Made by a program: the position numbers and the translations under genes. Shown here one piece after another: positions 7,404-17,695 of a stretch of 64,000 nucleotides of DNA. The notes under the pieces were generated by a model. It had not been told where the DNA came from, made no database searches, and saw only the letters and a list, made by a program, of their open reading frames with translations. Position 1 is the stretch's first letter; every line of letters begins with the position of its first letter. Origin of the DNA: Chitinophagaceae bacterium (lineage in GTDB: Bacteria > Bacteroidota > Bacteroidia > Chitinophagales > Chitinophagaceae); NCBI GenBank assembly GCA_022843585.1, contig JALHNJ010000001.1, forward strand, positions 620,001 through 684,000. Reading direction: 5' to 3'.

Positions 7404-8873
7404 CTATGAACTTTTCTCTATCGGATTTTGCCATTTTTTTTCATCCTGCACCCAATGATTCAATTCAATCTTCACTTTAAATTTATTTTTTAAATGCCTT
7501 ACCATTGCATCGGCAGCATATACACTTCGGTGCTGACCACCGGTACAACCAAAACTAACCATCAAACTTTCAAAACCTCTTTTAATATATTCTTCCACCG
7601 TTACATCCACAATATCAAATACACTGTTGAGAAACTCCGGCATTTTAGTTTGTCTTTCCAAAAAATCTTTTACTTCTTTATCTCTGCCGGTTTGTGTTTT
7701 CATACTATCCACACGACCCGGATTTAAAATACCTCTGCAATCAAAAATAAAGCCACCACCATTGCCGCTATCATCTGTTGGCAGTTGTTTGCGAAACGAA
7801 AAGCTGCACACTTTTACTACCAGCGGTGTGTTTTCATCTGCTTGTGTTGGTGTAAATTGGGCTATCACTTCATCACTCACACACATATCCAACACCTTTT
7901 TAAATTCCGGAACAGCAATACCCAGACTTTGATTTTGAAAAAAGTCTCTCAGGTTTCTCAATGCTAAAGGAATACTCGTAAGAAATTGTGCTTTTCTTTC
8001 AAATAAACCTCTGAAACCATACGCACCCAGCACTTGAAGTATACGTATCAATACATAACCATAATATTGGCTCCGAAAAATTGGACGGTCAATTGATTGG
8101 CCGACCACTTTTTCAAAAGCAGTCATATAATCTTCCAATAAATTAATTTTCCATTCATCGGTAAGATTAGCTCTTGCCTGCCAAAGCATTGAAGCCACAT
8201 CATATTGTGGTGCGCCTTTCATGCCACCCTGGTAATCTATAAAATGAACTTCATTATCTGGCGTTACCATAATGTTCCGGCTTTGGAAATCACGGAACAT
8301 AAAATATTTATACTCGGTATGCGTAAGATAATTGCTTAGGGCATCAAAATCTTCGATCAGCTTTTGCTTATCATACGGCTTTCGTAGTGCATCTAAAAAA
8401 TAATACTTAAAATAGAGAAGGTCAGATAATATTGCCTGCTTGCCAAATTCAATACTGGTAAGGCAGTATGTTTTATAATCAAGTTTCTCATCACCTTTTA
8501 CTTGTAGTGCGGCTAATGCTTCCAAACTCTTTTTAAAAAGTTCATATACTTCATCTGTAAAACCTTTTGCTTCCAGGTGATTTAGTAGTGACACAGTACC
8601 GAAATCTTCCTGCAGGTAAAACATTTTATCATCACTAATGGCCAGTATTTCCGGCGTAGCAAGATTTTTTTTCTTGAACTGGCGGGAGAAGTAAATGAAG
8701 GTTTCGTTCTCCGGAATATTGGCACCATACGCACCAATTACTGATTCATCTTTACCTTGTAATCGGAAATATCGTCGTTCACTGCCACTTTGTGGGAGTA
8801 CATCAACAGATGCTGGTTCCACGCCTTTCCATTGTTTGTATAAGGAGGATATAGATTCTACAAGTTGTTGCAT
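7404..8873 (-). CDS. AmgK-like sugar kinase fused to RapZ C-terminal domain
   Basis: A 489-residue fusion. Residues 1-320 form an aminoglycoside-phosphotransferase-fold kinase, with the catalytic loop FRDFQSRN (Asp195) and the metal aspartate Asp213 in IDYQGG, as in AmgK, the N-acetylmuramate/GlcNAc anomeric kinase. Residues 350-489 match the C-terminal domain of RapZ: IFDCRGILNP, TGRDKEVKDFLERQT and GCTGGQHRSV at 442-451. That domain binds glucosamine-6-phosphate in E. coli. The RapZ ATPase half is absent. The MurU-like gene follows 64 bases downstream. The two domains together suggest feedback from amino-sugar level to cell-wall recycling, which is inferred. Confidence 0.85.
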   Translation of the reverse strand: MQQLVESISSLYKQWKGVEPASVDVLPQSGSERRYFRLQGKDESVIGAYGANIPENETFIYFSRQFKKKNLATPEILAISDDKMFYLQEDFGTVSLLNHLEAKGFTDEVYELFKKSLEALAALQVKGDEKLDYKTYCLTSIEFGKQAILSDLLYFKYYFLDALRKPYDKQKLIEDFDALSNYLTHTEYKYFMFRDFQSRNIMVTPDNEVHFIDYQGGMKGAPQYDVASMLWQARANLTDEWKINLLEDYMTAFEKVVGQSIDRPIFRSQYYGYVLIRILQVLGAYGFRGLFERKAQFLTSIPLALRNLRDFFQNQSLGIAVPEFKKVLDMCVSDEVIAQFTPTQADENTPLVVKVCSFSFRKQLPTDDSGNGGGFIFDCRGILNPGRVDSMKTQTGRDKEVKDFLERQTKMPEFLNSVFDIVDVTVEEYIKRGFESLMVSFGCTGGQHRSVYAADAMVRHLKNKFKVKIELNHWVQDEKKWQNPIEKSS

Positions 8874-8941
8874 TCAGCAAATGTAATTAACCAGCTTCAA
8901 TCTCAATACCGGATCGGCTAACGGGCATTAGTTTTTTAAGC

Positions 8942-8949
8942 TAAATTTG
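8942..8949 (+). promoter_or_regulatory. candidate -7 element for icmF
   Basis: TAAATTTG matches TAnnTTTG exactly and ends 17 bases before the icmF start codon, giving a leader of about 10 bases. No TTTG was found 19 bases upstream. The short leader leaves no room for a cobalamin riboswitch. Confidence 0.4.
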
Positions 8950-8966
8950 CAGATTCTTATATTATT

Positions 8967-11900
8967 ATGAGCTATACACCTTCCAACAAAGTCAGAATTG
9001 TAACCGCAGCAAGTCTTTTCGATGGACATGATGCTGCCATTAATATTATGCGCCGCATTATGCAAAGCAAAGGCGCTGAAATTATACATCTGGGTCATAA
9101 TCGTTCTGTAAAAGATATTGTAGAAACCGCCATTGAAGAAGATGTACAGGGAATTGCTATTACCAGTTACCAGGGCGGCCATGTGGAGTTTTTTAAATAC
9201 ATGAAAGATCTGCTTGCAGAAAATGGTTGCGGCCATATTAAAATATTTGGCGGCGGGGGTGGAACTATTTTACCTGCTGAAATTGAAGAGTTGCATAATT
9301 ATGGTATCACCCGAATTTATAGTCCTGACGATGGACGTCATATGGGATTGGAAGGAATGATTGAAGATGTGATAAAACAATGCGACTATTCATTGAATGG
9401 CGATGGTGATTATAAAACACCAATGCAACTTGGCGAGGTAAAAGATGTGAGACAAATTGCAAGAAAGATTACGAATGCGGAAAACGGTACAGAGACCACT
9501 GTCAACGGTCAACAGGCCACAGCCATTATACCTGTGTTAGGTATTACGGGAACTGGCGGTGCAGGTAAGTCATCGGTTACGGATGAGATTGTTCGTCGCT
9601 TTCTCAACAATTTTACTGATAAAACAATTGCAGTTATTTCTGTTGATCCATCCAAGAAAAAAACAGGCGGTGCATTACTGGGAGATAGGATCAGGATGAA
9701 TTCCATCAATCACCCGAGAGCTTACATGAGAAGCCTTGCCACCAGGGATGATAATACAGCATTAAGCAGTGCTGTTCAAGATGCAATTGATATTTGCAAA
9801 GCAACTGGATTTGATTTTATTATTCTTGAATCGGCTGGTGTTGGACAAAGTGATGCCTCTATACTTGACTACTGTGATGTAAGTATGTATGTGATGACAC
9901 CGGAATATGGTGCTGCTTCACAATTGGAGAAAATAAATATGCTTGATTATGCAGACTTGGTTTGCATCAACAAATTTGATAAAGCTGGCGCATTAGATGC
10001 ACTGGCAGATGTGAAGAAGCAATACAAAAGAAACCATCAATTATTTACGGCGAAGGACGAAGACCTACCCATCATTGGCACCATGGCCAGCAAGTTCAAT
10101 GATGATGGAGTAAATCATTTGTTTGAATTAATGCTGAAAAAAATTCAAACAAAAACACAAACCACTTTTGGAGATTACAGTTTTGCGGAAACAGCTAAAG
10201 TATCACAGGCTGTTATTCCTGCTAACAGAACAAGATACCTGAGTGAGATCAGCGAAAACAACAGAGGTTATGATAAGTTGGTAAAAGAACAAGCAGCTAT
10301 TGCAACAAAATTGTACCAATTACATGGAGCCTTGGCAACATTAAAAGAGAAGGCAGATAAATCATTACAGGAGGCCATCCAACAACAAATTAATTTTTAC
10401 ACAGACCACCTTACTCCGGTAGCTAAAAAGTTAATCAACAACTGGCCAAACAAAGTAGCGGAATACCAGAAAGATTTTTATGAATACACGGTCAGGGACA
10501 AGGTGATAAAGCAATCCATGACTAGTAAAAGCTTAAGTGGAACAAGAATTCCAAAAGTTGTTTTGCCAAAGTATAAAGATTGGGGCGACCTTTTGCAATG
10601 GCAGGGACAAGAAAATGTTCCCGGTCATTTTCCATTTACTGCTGGTGTATTCCCATTAAAAAGAGAAGGAGAAGACCCTACCAGAATGTTTGCAGGTGAA
10701 GGCGGACCTGAAAGAACAAACAGAAGATTTCATTATGTAAGCGTAGAACAACCGGCAAAACGTTTATCAACTGCATTTGATTCTGTAACACTCTATGGCG
10801 AAGATCCCGATTCTCGTCCTGATATTTATGGCAAAGTTGGAAACAGTGGGGTTAGCATTGCAACCGTTGATGATGCAAAGAAACTATACAGTGGGTTTGA
10901 TTTATGCGATCCCAAGACTTCTGTTTCCATGACCATAAATGGACCTGCACCAATGCTGCTGGCCTTTTTTATGAATGCTGCTATTGATCAGCAATGTGAG
11001 AAGTATATCATTGCTAATAATTTAAAAGCTGAAGTAAATAAGATCATTGAAGCAAAATATAAGGCAGGAGAACTCCCAACTTATATTGGAACAGATGGTA
11101 AACCCATTGTTCCTAAAAATGGAGAATTAAAAGGAGCTTTACCAGCTGGTAACAACGGTTTAGGATTGCGTCTCCTCGGTTTATCCGGCGCAGATGTATT
11201 GCCTAAAGAAGTATATGAGAAAATAAAAGCTGAAGCATTATCACAAGTAAGAGGGACGGTACAAGCGGATATTTTAAAAGAAGACCAGGCGCAGAATACT
11301 TGTATTTTTTCTACTGAGTTTGCATTGAAGTTGATGGGCGATGTACAGGAGTATTTCATAAAAGAAAAAGTAAGAAATTTTTATTCTGTTTCCATCAGCG
11401 GTTATCATATTGCAGAGGCAGGGGCCAATCCAATTACACAATTAGCATTCACTTTATCGAATGGCTTTACATATGTAGAATATTATTTAAGTCGTGGAAT
11501 GAATATCGATGACTTTGCTGCTAATCTTTCATTCTTCTTTAGCAATGGAATGGATCCTGAGTATAGTGTAATAGGAAGAGTGGCGAGAAGAATCTGGGCC
11601 AAAGCGATGAAGTATAAATACAAGGCTAACAAACGCAGCCAGATGTTGAAGTATCATATTCAAACATCCGGAAGAAGTTTGCATGCACAGGAAATTGATT
11701 TCAATGATATACGTACTACACTTCAGGCATTATATGCTATTTATGATAATTGCAATTCACTTCATACCAACGCATATGATGAAGCGATAACCACACCCAC
11801 TGAAGAAAGTGTTCGCCGGGCAATGGCTATACAATTAATTATCAACCGGGAGTTAGGCACCGCTAAAAATGAAAACCCTAACCAGGGTTCTTTCCTGATT

Positions 11901-12350
11901 GAAGAATTAACTGACCTTGTTGAAGAAGCCGTTCTTAAAGAATTCGACAGAATAACAGAAAGAGGAGGAGTGCTCGGAGCCATGGAACGAATGTATCAGC
12001 GAAATAAAATACAGGAGGAGAGTTTATTTTATGAACATCAGAAGCATTCAGGCGAATTACCATTAATTGGGGTAAATACTTTTCTGAACAAAAAAGGAAG
12101 CCCTACTATTTTGCCTACCGAAGTAATTCGGAGTACAACCGAGGAAAAAGAAATGCAAATACAAAACTTGCGGACTTTTTGGAAGCGAAATGAAAGCAAA
12201 TCAGCCGAAATGCTGAAGCAGCTTAAAGCAGTTGCCATCAATAACGGAAACCTCTTTGCCGAATTAATGGAAACCGTAAAATACTGCTCACTCGGGCAAA
12301 TAACCCATGCTCTGTATGAAGTGGGAGGCCAATATCGACGAAATATGTAA
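8967..12350 (+). CDS. icmF: fused isobutyryl-CoA mutase IcmF
   Basis: A 1127-residue adenosylcobalamin enzyme fusing three parts: the B12-binding domain with DGHD at 19-22, a MeaI-type G-protein chaperone with Walker A GTGGAGKS at 195-202 and NKFD near 336, and the TIM-barrel mutase domain from about 530. The order is that of IcmF, not of two-subunit methylmalonyl-CoA mutase. Phe562 in AGVFPLK and Gln776 in DQAQNT occupy the positions that are Tyr and Arg in methylmalonyl-CoA mutase, which fits a butyryl/isobutyryl substrate. The cytosolic reaction interconverts isobutyryl- and n-butyryl-CoA. Confidence 0.95.
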   Translation: MSYTPSNKVRIVTAASLFDGHDAAINIMRRIMQSKGAEIIHLGHNRSVKDIVETAIEEDVQGIAITSYQGGHVEFFKYMKDLLAENGCGHIKIFGGGGGTILPAEIEELHNYGITRIYSPDDGRHMGLEGMIEDVIKQCDYSLNGDGDYKTPMQLGEVKDVRQIARKITNAENGTETTVNGQQATAIIPVLGITGTGGAGKSSVTDEIVRRFLNNFTDKTIAVISVDPSKKKTGGALLGDRIRMNSINHPRAYMRSLATRDDNTALSSAVQDAIDICKATGFDFIILESAGVGQSDASILDYCDVSMYVMTPEYGAASQLEKINMLDYADLVCINKFDKAGALDALADVKKQYKRNHQLFTAKDEDLPIIGTMASKFNDDGVNHLFELMLKKIQTKTQTTFGDYSFAETAKVSQAVIPANRTRYLSEISENNRGYDKLVKEQAAIATKLYQLHGALATLKEKADKSLQEAIQQQINFYTDHLTPVAKKLINNWPNKVAEYQKDFYEYTVRDKVIKQSMTSKSLSGTRIPKVVLPKYKDWGDLLQWQGQENVPGHFPFTAGVFPLKREGEDPTRMFAGEGGPERTNRRFHYVSVEQPAKRLSTAFDSVTLYGEDPDSRPDIYGKVGNSGVSIATVDDAKKLYSGFDLCDPKTSVSMTINGPAPMLLAFFMNAAIDQQCEKYIIANNLKAEVNKIIEAKYKAGELPTYIGTDGKPIVPKNGELKGALPAGNNGLGLRLLGLSGADVLPKEVYEKIKAEALSQVRGTVQADILKEDQAQNTCIFSTEFALKLMGDVQEYFIKEKVRNFYSVSISGYHIAEAGANPITQLAFTLSNGFTYVEYYLSRGMNIDDFAANLSFFFSNGMDPEYSVIGRVARRIWAKAMKYKYKANKRSQMLKYHIQTSGRSLHAQEIDFNDIRTTLQALYAIYDNCNSLHTNAYDEAITTPTEESVRRAMAIQLIINRELGTAKNENPNQGSFLIEELTDLVEEAVLKEFDRITERGGVLGAMERMYQRNKIQEESLFYEHQKHSGELPLIGVNTFLNKKGSPTILPTEVIRSTTEEKEMQIQNLRTFWKRNESKSAEMLKQLKAVAINNGNLFAELMETVKYCSLGQITHALYEVGGQYRRNM

Positions 12351-12386
12351 CAGTAAACTGAAATTTGTTGCTAAACTGTTAATGGC

Positions 12387-12417
12387 TTTGTGGCAGTTTC
12401 ATTATACCTTAAATTGC
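12387..12417 (+). promoter_or_regulatory. possible promoter for the MG2/plug protein gene
   Basis: TTTG at 12387-12390 and TAAATTGC at 12410-12417 are 19 bases apart, the spacing preferred in this phylum, with two mismatches in the -7 element. It supports a separate transcript starting after icmF. Confidence 0.35.
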
Positions 12418-12450
12418 AATTTCTGTTCTATGCTAAAAATGAGGCCTGCA

Positions 12451-14835
12451 ATGAGTAAAAAAATAGCTGCGTTTTGTATTCTTTTTTTATCTGGCATTAT
12501 TTCCTTCGGGCAAAATATTGACTCTACCATTTATAAATATGGTAGCGAATTTGCACAGGAACGTACTTACCTGCACTATGATAAATCCAGCTATGCTCCC
12601 GGCGAAACAATTTGGTTTAAGGCCTACCTGATGGAAGGTACTTATCCGGCATTTGCAAGTAAAAACTTCTATGTGGACTGGACAGATGACAAAGGAAATC
12701 TTTTGCATCATACGGTGAGTCCAATGCAGGCAGCTACCACTAACGGTCAGTATGATATTCCGGCTGATTACAAGGGTAGTTATATTCATGTAAAAGCTTA
12801 TACCAAATGGATGCTCAATTTCGATTCTGCTTTTGTATATGAAAAAGACATCCGTATCATTTCAAATAAACCCATTTCTGCTCCTGCAGTAAAAAATGTT
12901 CCTCCAACAATTACCTTCTTTCCTGAAGGTGGAGATTTGGTGGAAGGCATCAGTAATAAAATTGCTTTCAAAGCAGCTAATCAATTTGGAAAACCAGTAA
13001 AAGTAAAAGGAGTAATAAAAAATGGCGAAGGAAAAATAATGGACAGCCTTCGTGTTTTGCATGATGGCATGGGATTTTTCTTCCTGCTACCAAAGCCAGG
13101 AGAAAAGTTTACTGCAAAATGGAAAGATGAAATAGGAATTGAATATACTACAGCATTGCCAGCAGTCAAATCCGAAGGTGTGACTTTACAAGTTTCTTTA
13201 GTAAGTGGCAGAAGAAACTTTGTAATATATGCAGACCCAACTATTGCAGAAAAACTCGGTAAAGTCAATGTGATAGGTACAATGAATCAATACCAGGCAT
13301 TTAAAGTTTCAAAAGACATTTCAAAGGGTAATGCACAAGGAACAATTCCCACACAAGATCTTCCATCAGGTATCTTAACCATTACTGTGTTTGATGGGCA
13401 ATGGAAACCTTTGGCGGAACGAATAACTTATATTGATAATGGAGAGTATAGCTTTAATGCCGAAATGAATGTGTTACATTGGGGGTTGAATAAAAGGGCT
13501 CGTAACGAAATTGAAATTGCAGTGCCAGACAGTTTATATGCCAATTTTTCTGTGGCAGTAACGGACGCAGCAATTGATACCGATAGTAGTAATAGTATCA
13601 TCTCCCATCTTTTATTAACCAGTGAAATAAAAGGACAGGTATACAACCCAACTTATTATTTTAATGCCGCTAACGATAAAAGGGAGCAGCATTTAGATTT
13701 AGTAATGCTCACTCACGGCTGGCGCCGGTTTAAATGGGAGGATGTAGTAAAAGGTAAGCTACCGGCTATTAATTTTGAAAGAGATACCGCTTATCTTTCT
13801 TTATCAGGAAAAATTTACGGAGTTACTCCCACACAATTGAGAGACAAGCCACACATCATAATTGTACTAAGCCAGAAAGAAAACAACGAAGGCAATAAAA
13901 TGATCTTTACACCCGTAGAGCCAAACGGAACATTTGGTGATCCTTCCACCATATTTTTTGATACGGCCAATGTCTATTACCAACTTTCAAAAGGAATAAA
14001 AGATGCAACAGTAAAATTTATGGAAAGCCGTTTGCCGGCATATAAGAATAGAATCCCGGCTGTTGGTTCATTTTATAACCAGGTTGGAGATACAACAGGA
14101 AATGCCCGGCACTTTCAATTATCTGATGAAATGACAAGACTGTTAGCTCAATACGAGGGAAAAACGTTAGAGAATGTTACACTAAAAGCAAAAACAAAAA
14201 CGCCTATTCAGATTTTAGATGAAAAATATACTTCCGGTTTATTTGGTAGCGGTGATGGATATCAATTTGATTTGGTGAATGATAAATTGGCAGGCATTGC
14301 ACAAAACATTTTTACTTATTTACAAAGCAAAGTGCCGGGGTTAAATATTACCATGTCTGGTCAAACACCTTCCGTACAATGGCGGGGCGGCACTCCTTTA
14401 TTTTATTTAGATGAAGTTCCTGCACAACCTGATTTTCTTAGTTCTATCAGTGTAAGTGATGTTGCTTATATAAAAGTATTTCGTCCGCCTTTTTACGGTG
14501 GAGCAGGTGGCGGAGCCGGAGCCATTGCCGTGTATACAAGACGTGGAAGTGATATACAAAATACACCAGGCAAAGGATTAGCCAACAGTAGTGTGAGTGG
14601 CTATTCCATGATCCGGCAATTCTATTCTCCGGTTTATAGCAGCTTTACTCCGGCCAGTCAATTAAAAGATCTGCGTACTACATTATACTGGAACCCCCAG
14701 GTGGTAACCACAGCAGAGAAAAATAAAGCTAAGCTTACCTTTTATAATAATGATGTAACAAAAGCTTTCCGTGTTATTATAGAAGGTATGACGAAAGACG
14801 GCCAGCTAGTACGTTTAGAACAAATAATGGAGTAG
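12451..14835 (+). CDS. secreted MG2-like / TonB-plug domain protein without beta-barrel
   Basis: A 794-residue protein starting at MSKKIAAFCILF, which gives a clean signal peptide ending near SFGQ; the longer open frame back to 12307 would overlap icmF and hide that signal. An alpha-2-macroglobulin MG2-like region follows (TYLHYDKSSYAPGETIWFKA). Residues around 610-700 resemble a TonB-dependent receptor plug (YLQSKVPGLNITMSG, then GAGAIAVYTRRG). No C-terminal beta-barrel follows. Such proteins are common in Chitinophagaceae and their role is unknown; an outer-surface position is inferred. Its stop is directly adjacent to the convergent CAP gene. Confidence 0.8.
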   Translation: MSKKIAAFCILFLSGIISFGQNIDSTIYKYGSEFAQERTYLHYDKSSYAPGETIWFKAYLMEGTYPAFASKNFYVDWTDDKGNLLHHTVSPMQAATTNGQYDIPADYKGSYIHVKAYTKWMLNFDSAFVYEKDIRIISNKPISAPAVKNVPPTITFFPEGGDLVEGISNKIAFKAANQFGKPVKVKGVIKNGEGKIMDSLRVLHDGMGFFFLLPKPGEKFTAKWKDEIGIEYTTALPAVKSEGVTLQVSLVSGRRNFVIYADPTIAEKLGKVNVIGTMNQYQAFKVSKDISKGNAQGTIPTQDLPSGILTITVFDGQWKPLAERITYIDNGEYSFNAEMNVLHWGLNKRARNEIEIAVPDSLYANFSVAVTDAAIDTDSSNSIISHLLLTSEIKGQVYNPTYYFNAANDKREQHLDLVMLTHGWRRFKWEDVVKGKLPAINFERDTAYLSLSGKIYGVTPTQLRDKPHIIIVLSQKENNEGNKMIFTPVEPNGTFGDPSTIFFDTANVYYQLSKGIKDATVKFMESRLPAYKNRIPAVGSFYNQVGDTTGNARHFQLSDEMTRLLAQYEGKTLENVTLKAKTKTPIQILDEKYTSGLFGSGDGYQFDLVNDKLAGIAQNIFTYLQSKVPGLNITMSGQTPSVQWRGGTPLFYLDEVPAQPDFLSSISVSDVAYIKVFRPPFYGGAGGGAGAIAVYTRRGSDIQNTPGKGLANSSVSGYSMIRQFYSPVYSSFTPASQLKDLRTTLYWNPQVVTTAEKNKAKLTFYNNDVTKAFRVIIEGMTKDGQLVRLEQIME

Positions 14836-15582
14836 CTAATATTTAAAATCAAGCACGGCGGTATTTTTATAAGTAATATGTGGCTGAATGGAAACTCCCA
14901 GTTTCTTATAGTCGCCCAGGCAAACATAGCGATGCCCCAGTGATGGCACATTTTCATCTATCAATAAAGAAAGTAAAATATCTATTGCTGTATTGTTTCC
15001 ATAATGGCAACATTCACCATTAAAATACTCTTCCTTTTTACATTTATCTGTAACCCGTTCATGCGAAACGGAGCCATTCTTACCTGTGGTAACAGCATGA
15101 CAATAGGCGCTTTTATAGCAAAGCGAATCAGGATATAATAATTTTAGCGGCTTCAAGTTTTGCAAGGTGTCCATCAATGAAATAAAGTAGCGGGAATTTC
15201 GATTTATAAACCATTTGCTTTTATCGGGATATTGATTCACTACTGTTTTTGCAAAAAGCGGGGGGTTCATTCTGGCCATATTCAGTATGTAGATGACATT
15301 CCTTTCTTCGGGTGTCATATAATACGCTTTGGCAGCCGTATTACATGTAAGGTATTTAGCATCATTCCACTCCGTAGAATAATCTGCCAGTGGAGAAGGA
15401 GGTGCTGCTTTTTCAACCAGATTTTTAACCGGTGTAAATGATATAACCAGGGAGGATAGAATTGCGGTAAACAAAACAGCTACTTGCATAAATGAGGTGG
15501 TAAACCTAATTACGTTGACAGGCCCAAAATATTGTAGCATATACTCTAAAAAACTGTGAAAGAAACTTCCCCCTAAATTCAA
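14836..15582 (-). CDS. CAP-domain (SCP/PR-1-like) exported protein
   Basis: A 248-residue protein whose residues 90-248 look like a CAP domain: ILNMARMNPPLFA (99-111), a histidine in YCHA (162), SHER (173-176), GECC (189-192) in place of the usual GEN, and GHRYVCLG (217-224). Six cysteines are present in the domain. A hydrophobic segment at residues 32-50 would be a signal peptide, so methionine 15 or 32 may be the true start. CAP proteins are extracellular and of diverse function. The stop codon abuts the stop of the convergent MG2/plug gene with no space. Confidence 0.75.
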   Translation of the reverse strand: MNLGGSFFHSFLEYMLQYFGPVNVIRFTTSFMQVAVLFTAILSSLVISFTPVKNLVEKAAPPSPLADYSTEWNDAKYLTCNTAAKAYYMTPEERNVIYILNMARMNPPLFAKTVVNQYPDKSKWFINRNSRYFISLMDTLQNLKPLKLLYPDSLCYKSAYCHAVTTGKNGSVSHERVTDKCKKEEYFNGECCHYGNNTAIDILLSLLIDENVPSLGHRYVCLGDYKKLGVSIQPHITYKNTAVLDFKY

Positions 15583-15613
15583 CTACCTTCGCCACTGTCT
15601 AAAAATATTTGAA

Positions 15614-16831
15614 TTGCGTTTTACAGAGTTTAATTTTCACCCCAATTTACTGGAGGGCATAGAAGCTTCTAATTACGAAAATGCCACACCCGTGCAAGAG
15701 CAGGTAATACCGCCGATAATGGCTGGTAAAGATGTAATAGCTTCCGCACAAACCGGCACCGGAAAAACAGCTGCTTTTTTATTGCCTGTAATGAATGGTC
15801 TGCTCTCTAATCATGTAGATGGAAAAGTAGGCGCATTGATCATTGTTCCTACAAGGGAACTAGCCATCCAGATTTCGCAACACATGGAAGGGTTATCCTA
15901 TTTTTCGAATCTTAGTTCTATAGCTATATATGGAGGCAATGATGCACAGAGTTTTGTAGCAGAGAAAAAAGCCCTGCAAATGGGGGCTGATATTATTGTT
16001 TGCACTCCGGGTAGAATGATTGCCCATCTCAACATGGGTTACGTTAATATGAAAGGCCTCCAATATTTAGTACTCGATGAAGCAGATAGAATGCTGGATA
16101 TGGGTTTCCAGGATGACATTAATAAAATATTGCAAACCTTGCCTGCCAAGCGACAAAACTTATTGTTCTCCGCTACGATGCCGCAAAAAATCAGGCAGTT
16201 GGCTAAGAAGATCTTACATGAGCCGGTGGAAATAAATATTGCTATCTCTAAGCCACCGGAGAAAATCATTCAAAAAGCCTATGTAGTATATGAGCCGCAG
16301 AAATTACCGCTCATTAAAAAACTGCTGAAAGAAACACCCTATAAAAATGCATTGATCTTTTGTAGCCGCAAGCAAACAGTAAAGCAGTTAACGAGAGAAT
16401 TAAAACACGGGGGCTTTACAATCGCCGAAATCCATAGCGACCTGGAGCAGAATGAAAGAGAAAGTGTATTGAGTGCATTTACAGCCGGTCGTATTCCAGT
16501 TTTAGTTGCAACGGATATTTTAAGCCGGGGTATAGATATTGATACGATTGATCTGGTAATAAACTATGATGTACCCGGTGACGGCGAAGATTATGTACAT
16601 CGCATTGGACGTACAGCAAGGGCAGAAGCAGATGGTGCAGCGTTTACGTTGATTGGAGAAAAAGAGCAAAATAAATTTGCAGCTATTGAACAATTGCTGG
16701 AGAAAGAAGTGGAAAAAGCACCTGTACCGGCAGAATTTGGTGCGGCACCACAGTACAACCCTCGCCACCGTACAGGGGGTAACAGAAACCCGCAACGAAA
16801 ATTTTACAAAGGCAGACCGAAAAGCCGTTAA
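15614..16831 (+). CDS. DEAD-box ATP-dependent RNA helicase, RhlE-like
   Basis: A 405-residue RNA helicase with the full motif set: Q motif TPVQEQ (25-30), Walker A AQTGTGKT (45-52), PTRELA, TPGR, DEAD at 155-158, SAT, and HRIGRTAR in the second RecA domain. The tail is short and basic with RHRTGGNRNPQRKF, as in RhlE-type cold-shock or ribosome-assembly helicases. No ATG suits the N-terminus, and the start is taken as TTG at 15614, giving the usual MRFTEFNF opening. It acts in the cytosol on structured RNA. Confidence 0.93.
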   Translation: MRFTEFNFHPNLLEGIEASNYENATPVQEQVIPPIMAGKDVIASAQTGTGKTAAFLLPVMNGLLSNHVDGKVGALIIVPTRELAIQISQHMEGLSYFSNLSSIAIYGGNDAQSFVAEKKALQMGADIIVCTPGRMIAHLNMGYVNMKGLQYLVLDEADRMLDMGFQDDINKILQTLPAKRQNLLFSATMPQKIRQLAKKILHEPVEINIAISKPPEKIIQKAYVVYEPQKLPLIKKLLKETPYKNALIFCSRKQTVKQLTRELKHGGFTIAEIHSDLEQNERESVLSAFTAGRIPVLVATDILSRGIDIDTIDLVINYDVPGDGEDYVHRIGRTARAEADGAAFTLIGEKEQNKFAAIEQLLEKEVEKAPVPAEFGAAPQYNPRHRTGGNRNPQRKFYKGRPKSR

Positions 16832-16874
16832 GCAAAATTCTTTACTACTTTAGCGTTTCATCAATTATTGATAC

Positions 16875-17693
16875 ATGAAGAATCTTTTTATTGTGTTCAG
16901 TGCTTTTGCATTGGCTACAATTATTTACGGTTGCTCACAGGGAAAATATACAGCCACTAATAAATCATATAAGAAGCAAGTTGAAGGATATGCAGCGTTA
17001 TTGAAAGAATATCCAATAAAAGATTCTGCCGGATTGCCCTATGCAGAAGAGTGGGTGGGTACTACCAACCTTTCGATGCGTCGTCCCAATTTTGTGATCA
17101 TACATCATACTGCACAAAATAGTTGCGAGCAAACATTAAAAACATTTACGTTACCCCGTACACAGGTAAGTGCACATTATGTTATTTGCGAAGATGGAAC
17201 CGTTTATCACATGTTGAATGATTTACTAAGGGCCCATCATGCCGGCGTAAGCAAATGGGGAAATACAACTGATCTGAATTCATCAAGTATCGGTATCGAA
17301 TTAGATAATAACGGCTTTGAACCTTTTGCCGAGGCACAAATGAAAAGTTTGGTGATACTATTGGATAGATTAAAGAAAGCATACAGCATTCCTACTTCCA
17401 ACTTTATTGGTCATGGTGATATTGCACCAACAAGAAAGAATGATCCTAACTGGCGGTTCAACTGGAAATCGTTAGCCGAAAAGGGGTTTGGTCATTGGTA
17501 TGATGATGCAACAAACGTTACACTGCCGATTGGCTTTAATCATTTGCAGGCATTAAGGGTTATTGGGTTTGATATTAAAGACACTACTGCCGCCATTGTT
17601 GGATTTAAGCGTCATTGGCTACAGGATACAACAAGAGGATTGAATAATGAGCAGTTAAAAGTATTGTATCAGCTTAGTAAAAAGTATCAGTGA
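16875..17693 (+). CDS. N-acetylmuramoyl-L-alanine amidase lipoprotein, AmpD/Amidase_2 type
   Basis: A 272-residue lipoprotein (lipobox IIYGC, Cys20) with an Amidase_2 domain at about 68-200. The zinc ligands are His77 in IIHHTAQ, His180 in FIGHGDIAP and Asp190 in KNDPNW. Glu142 and Lys188 fill the remaining catalytic positions known from AmpD. Residues 205-272 look like the three-helix peptidoglycan-binding tail of AmiD-type enzymes. It should cleave between MurNAc and the stem peptide from the envelope side, and fits the recycling theme of the murU/amgK pair without being linked to it. Confidence 0.92.
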   Translation: MKNLFIVFSAFALATIIYGCSQGKYTATNKSYKKQVEGYAALLKEYPIKDSAGLPYAEEWVGTTNLSMRRPNFVIIHHTAQNSCEQTLKTFTLPRTQVSAHYVICEDGTVYHMLNDLLRAHHAGVSKWGNTTDLNSSSIGIELDNNGFEPFAEAQMKSLVILLDRLKKAYSIPTSNFIGHGDIAPTRKNDPNWRFNWKSLAEKGFGHWYDDATNVTLPIGFNHLQALRVIGFDIKDTTAAIVGFKRHWLQDTTRGLNNEQLKVLYQLSKKYQ

Positions 17694-17695
17694 TG

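Noticed and set aside
8874-8966. Cobalamin riboswitch ahead of icmF
   Set aside because: The leader is too short and no B12-box-like sequence was seen; the -7 element is 17 bases from the start codon.
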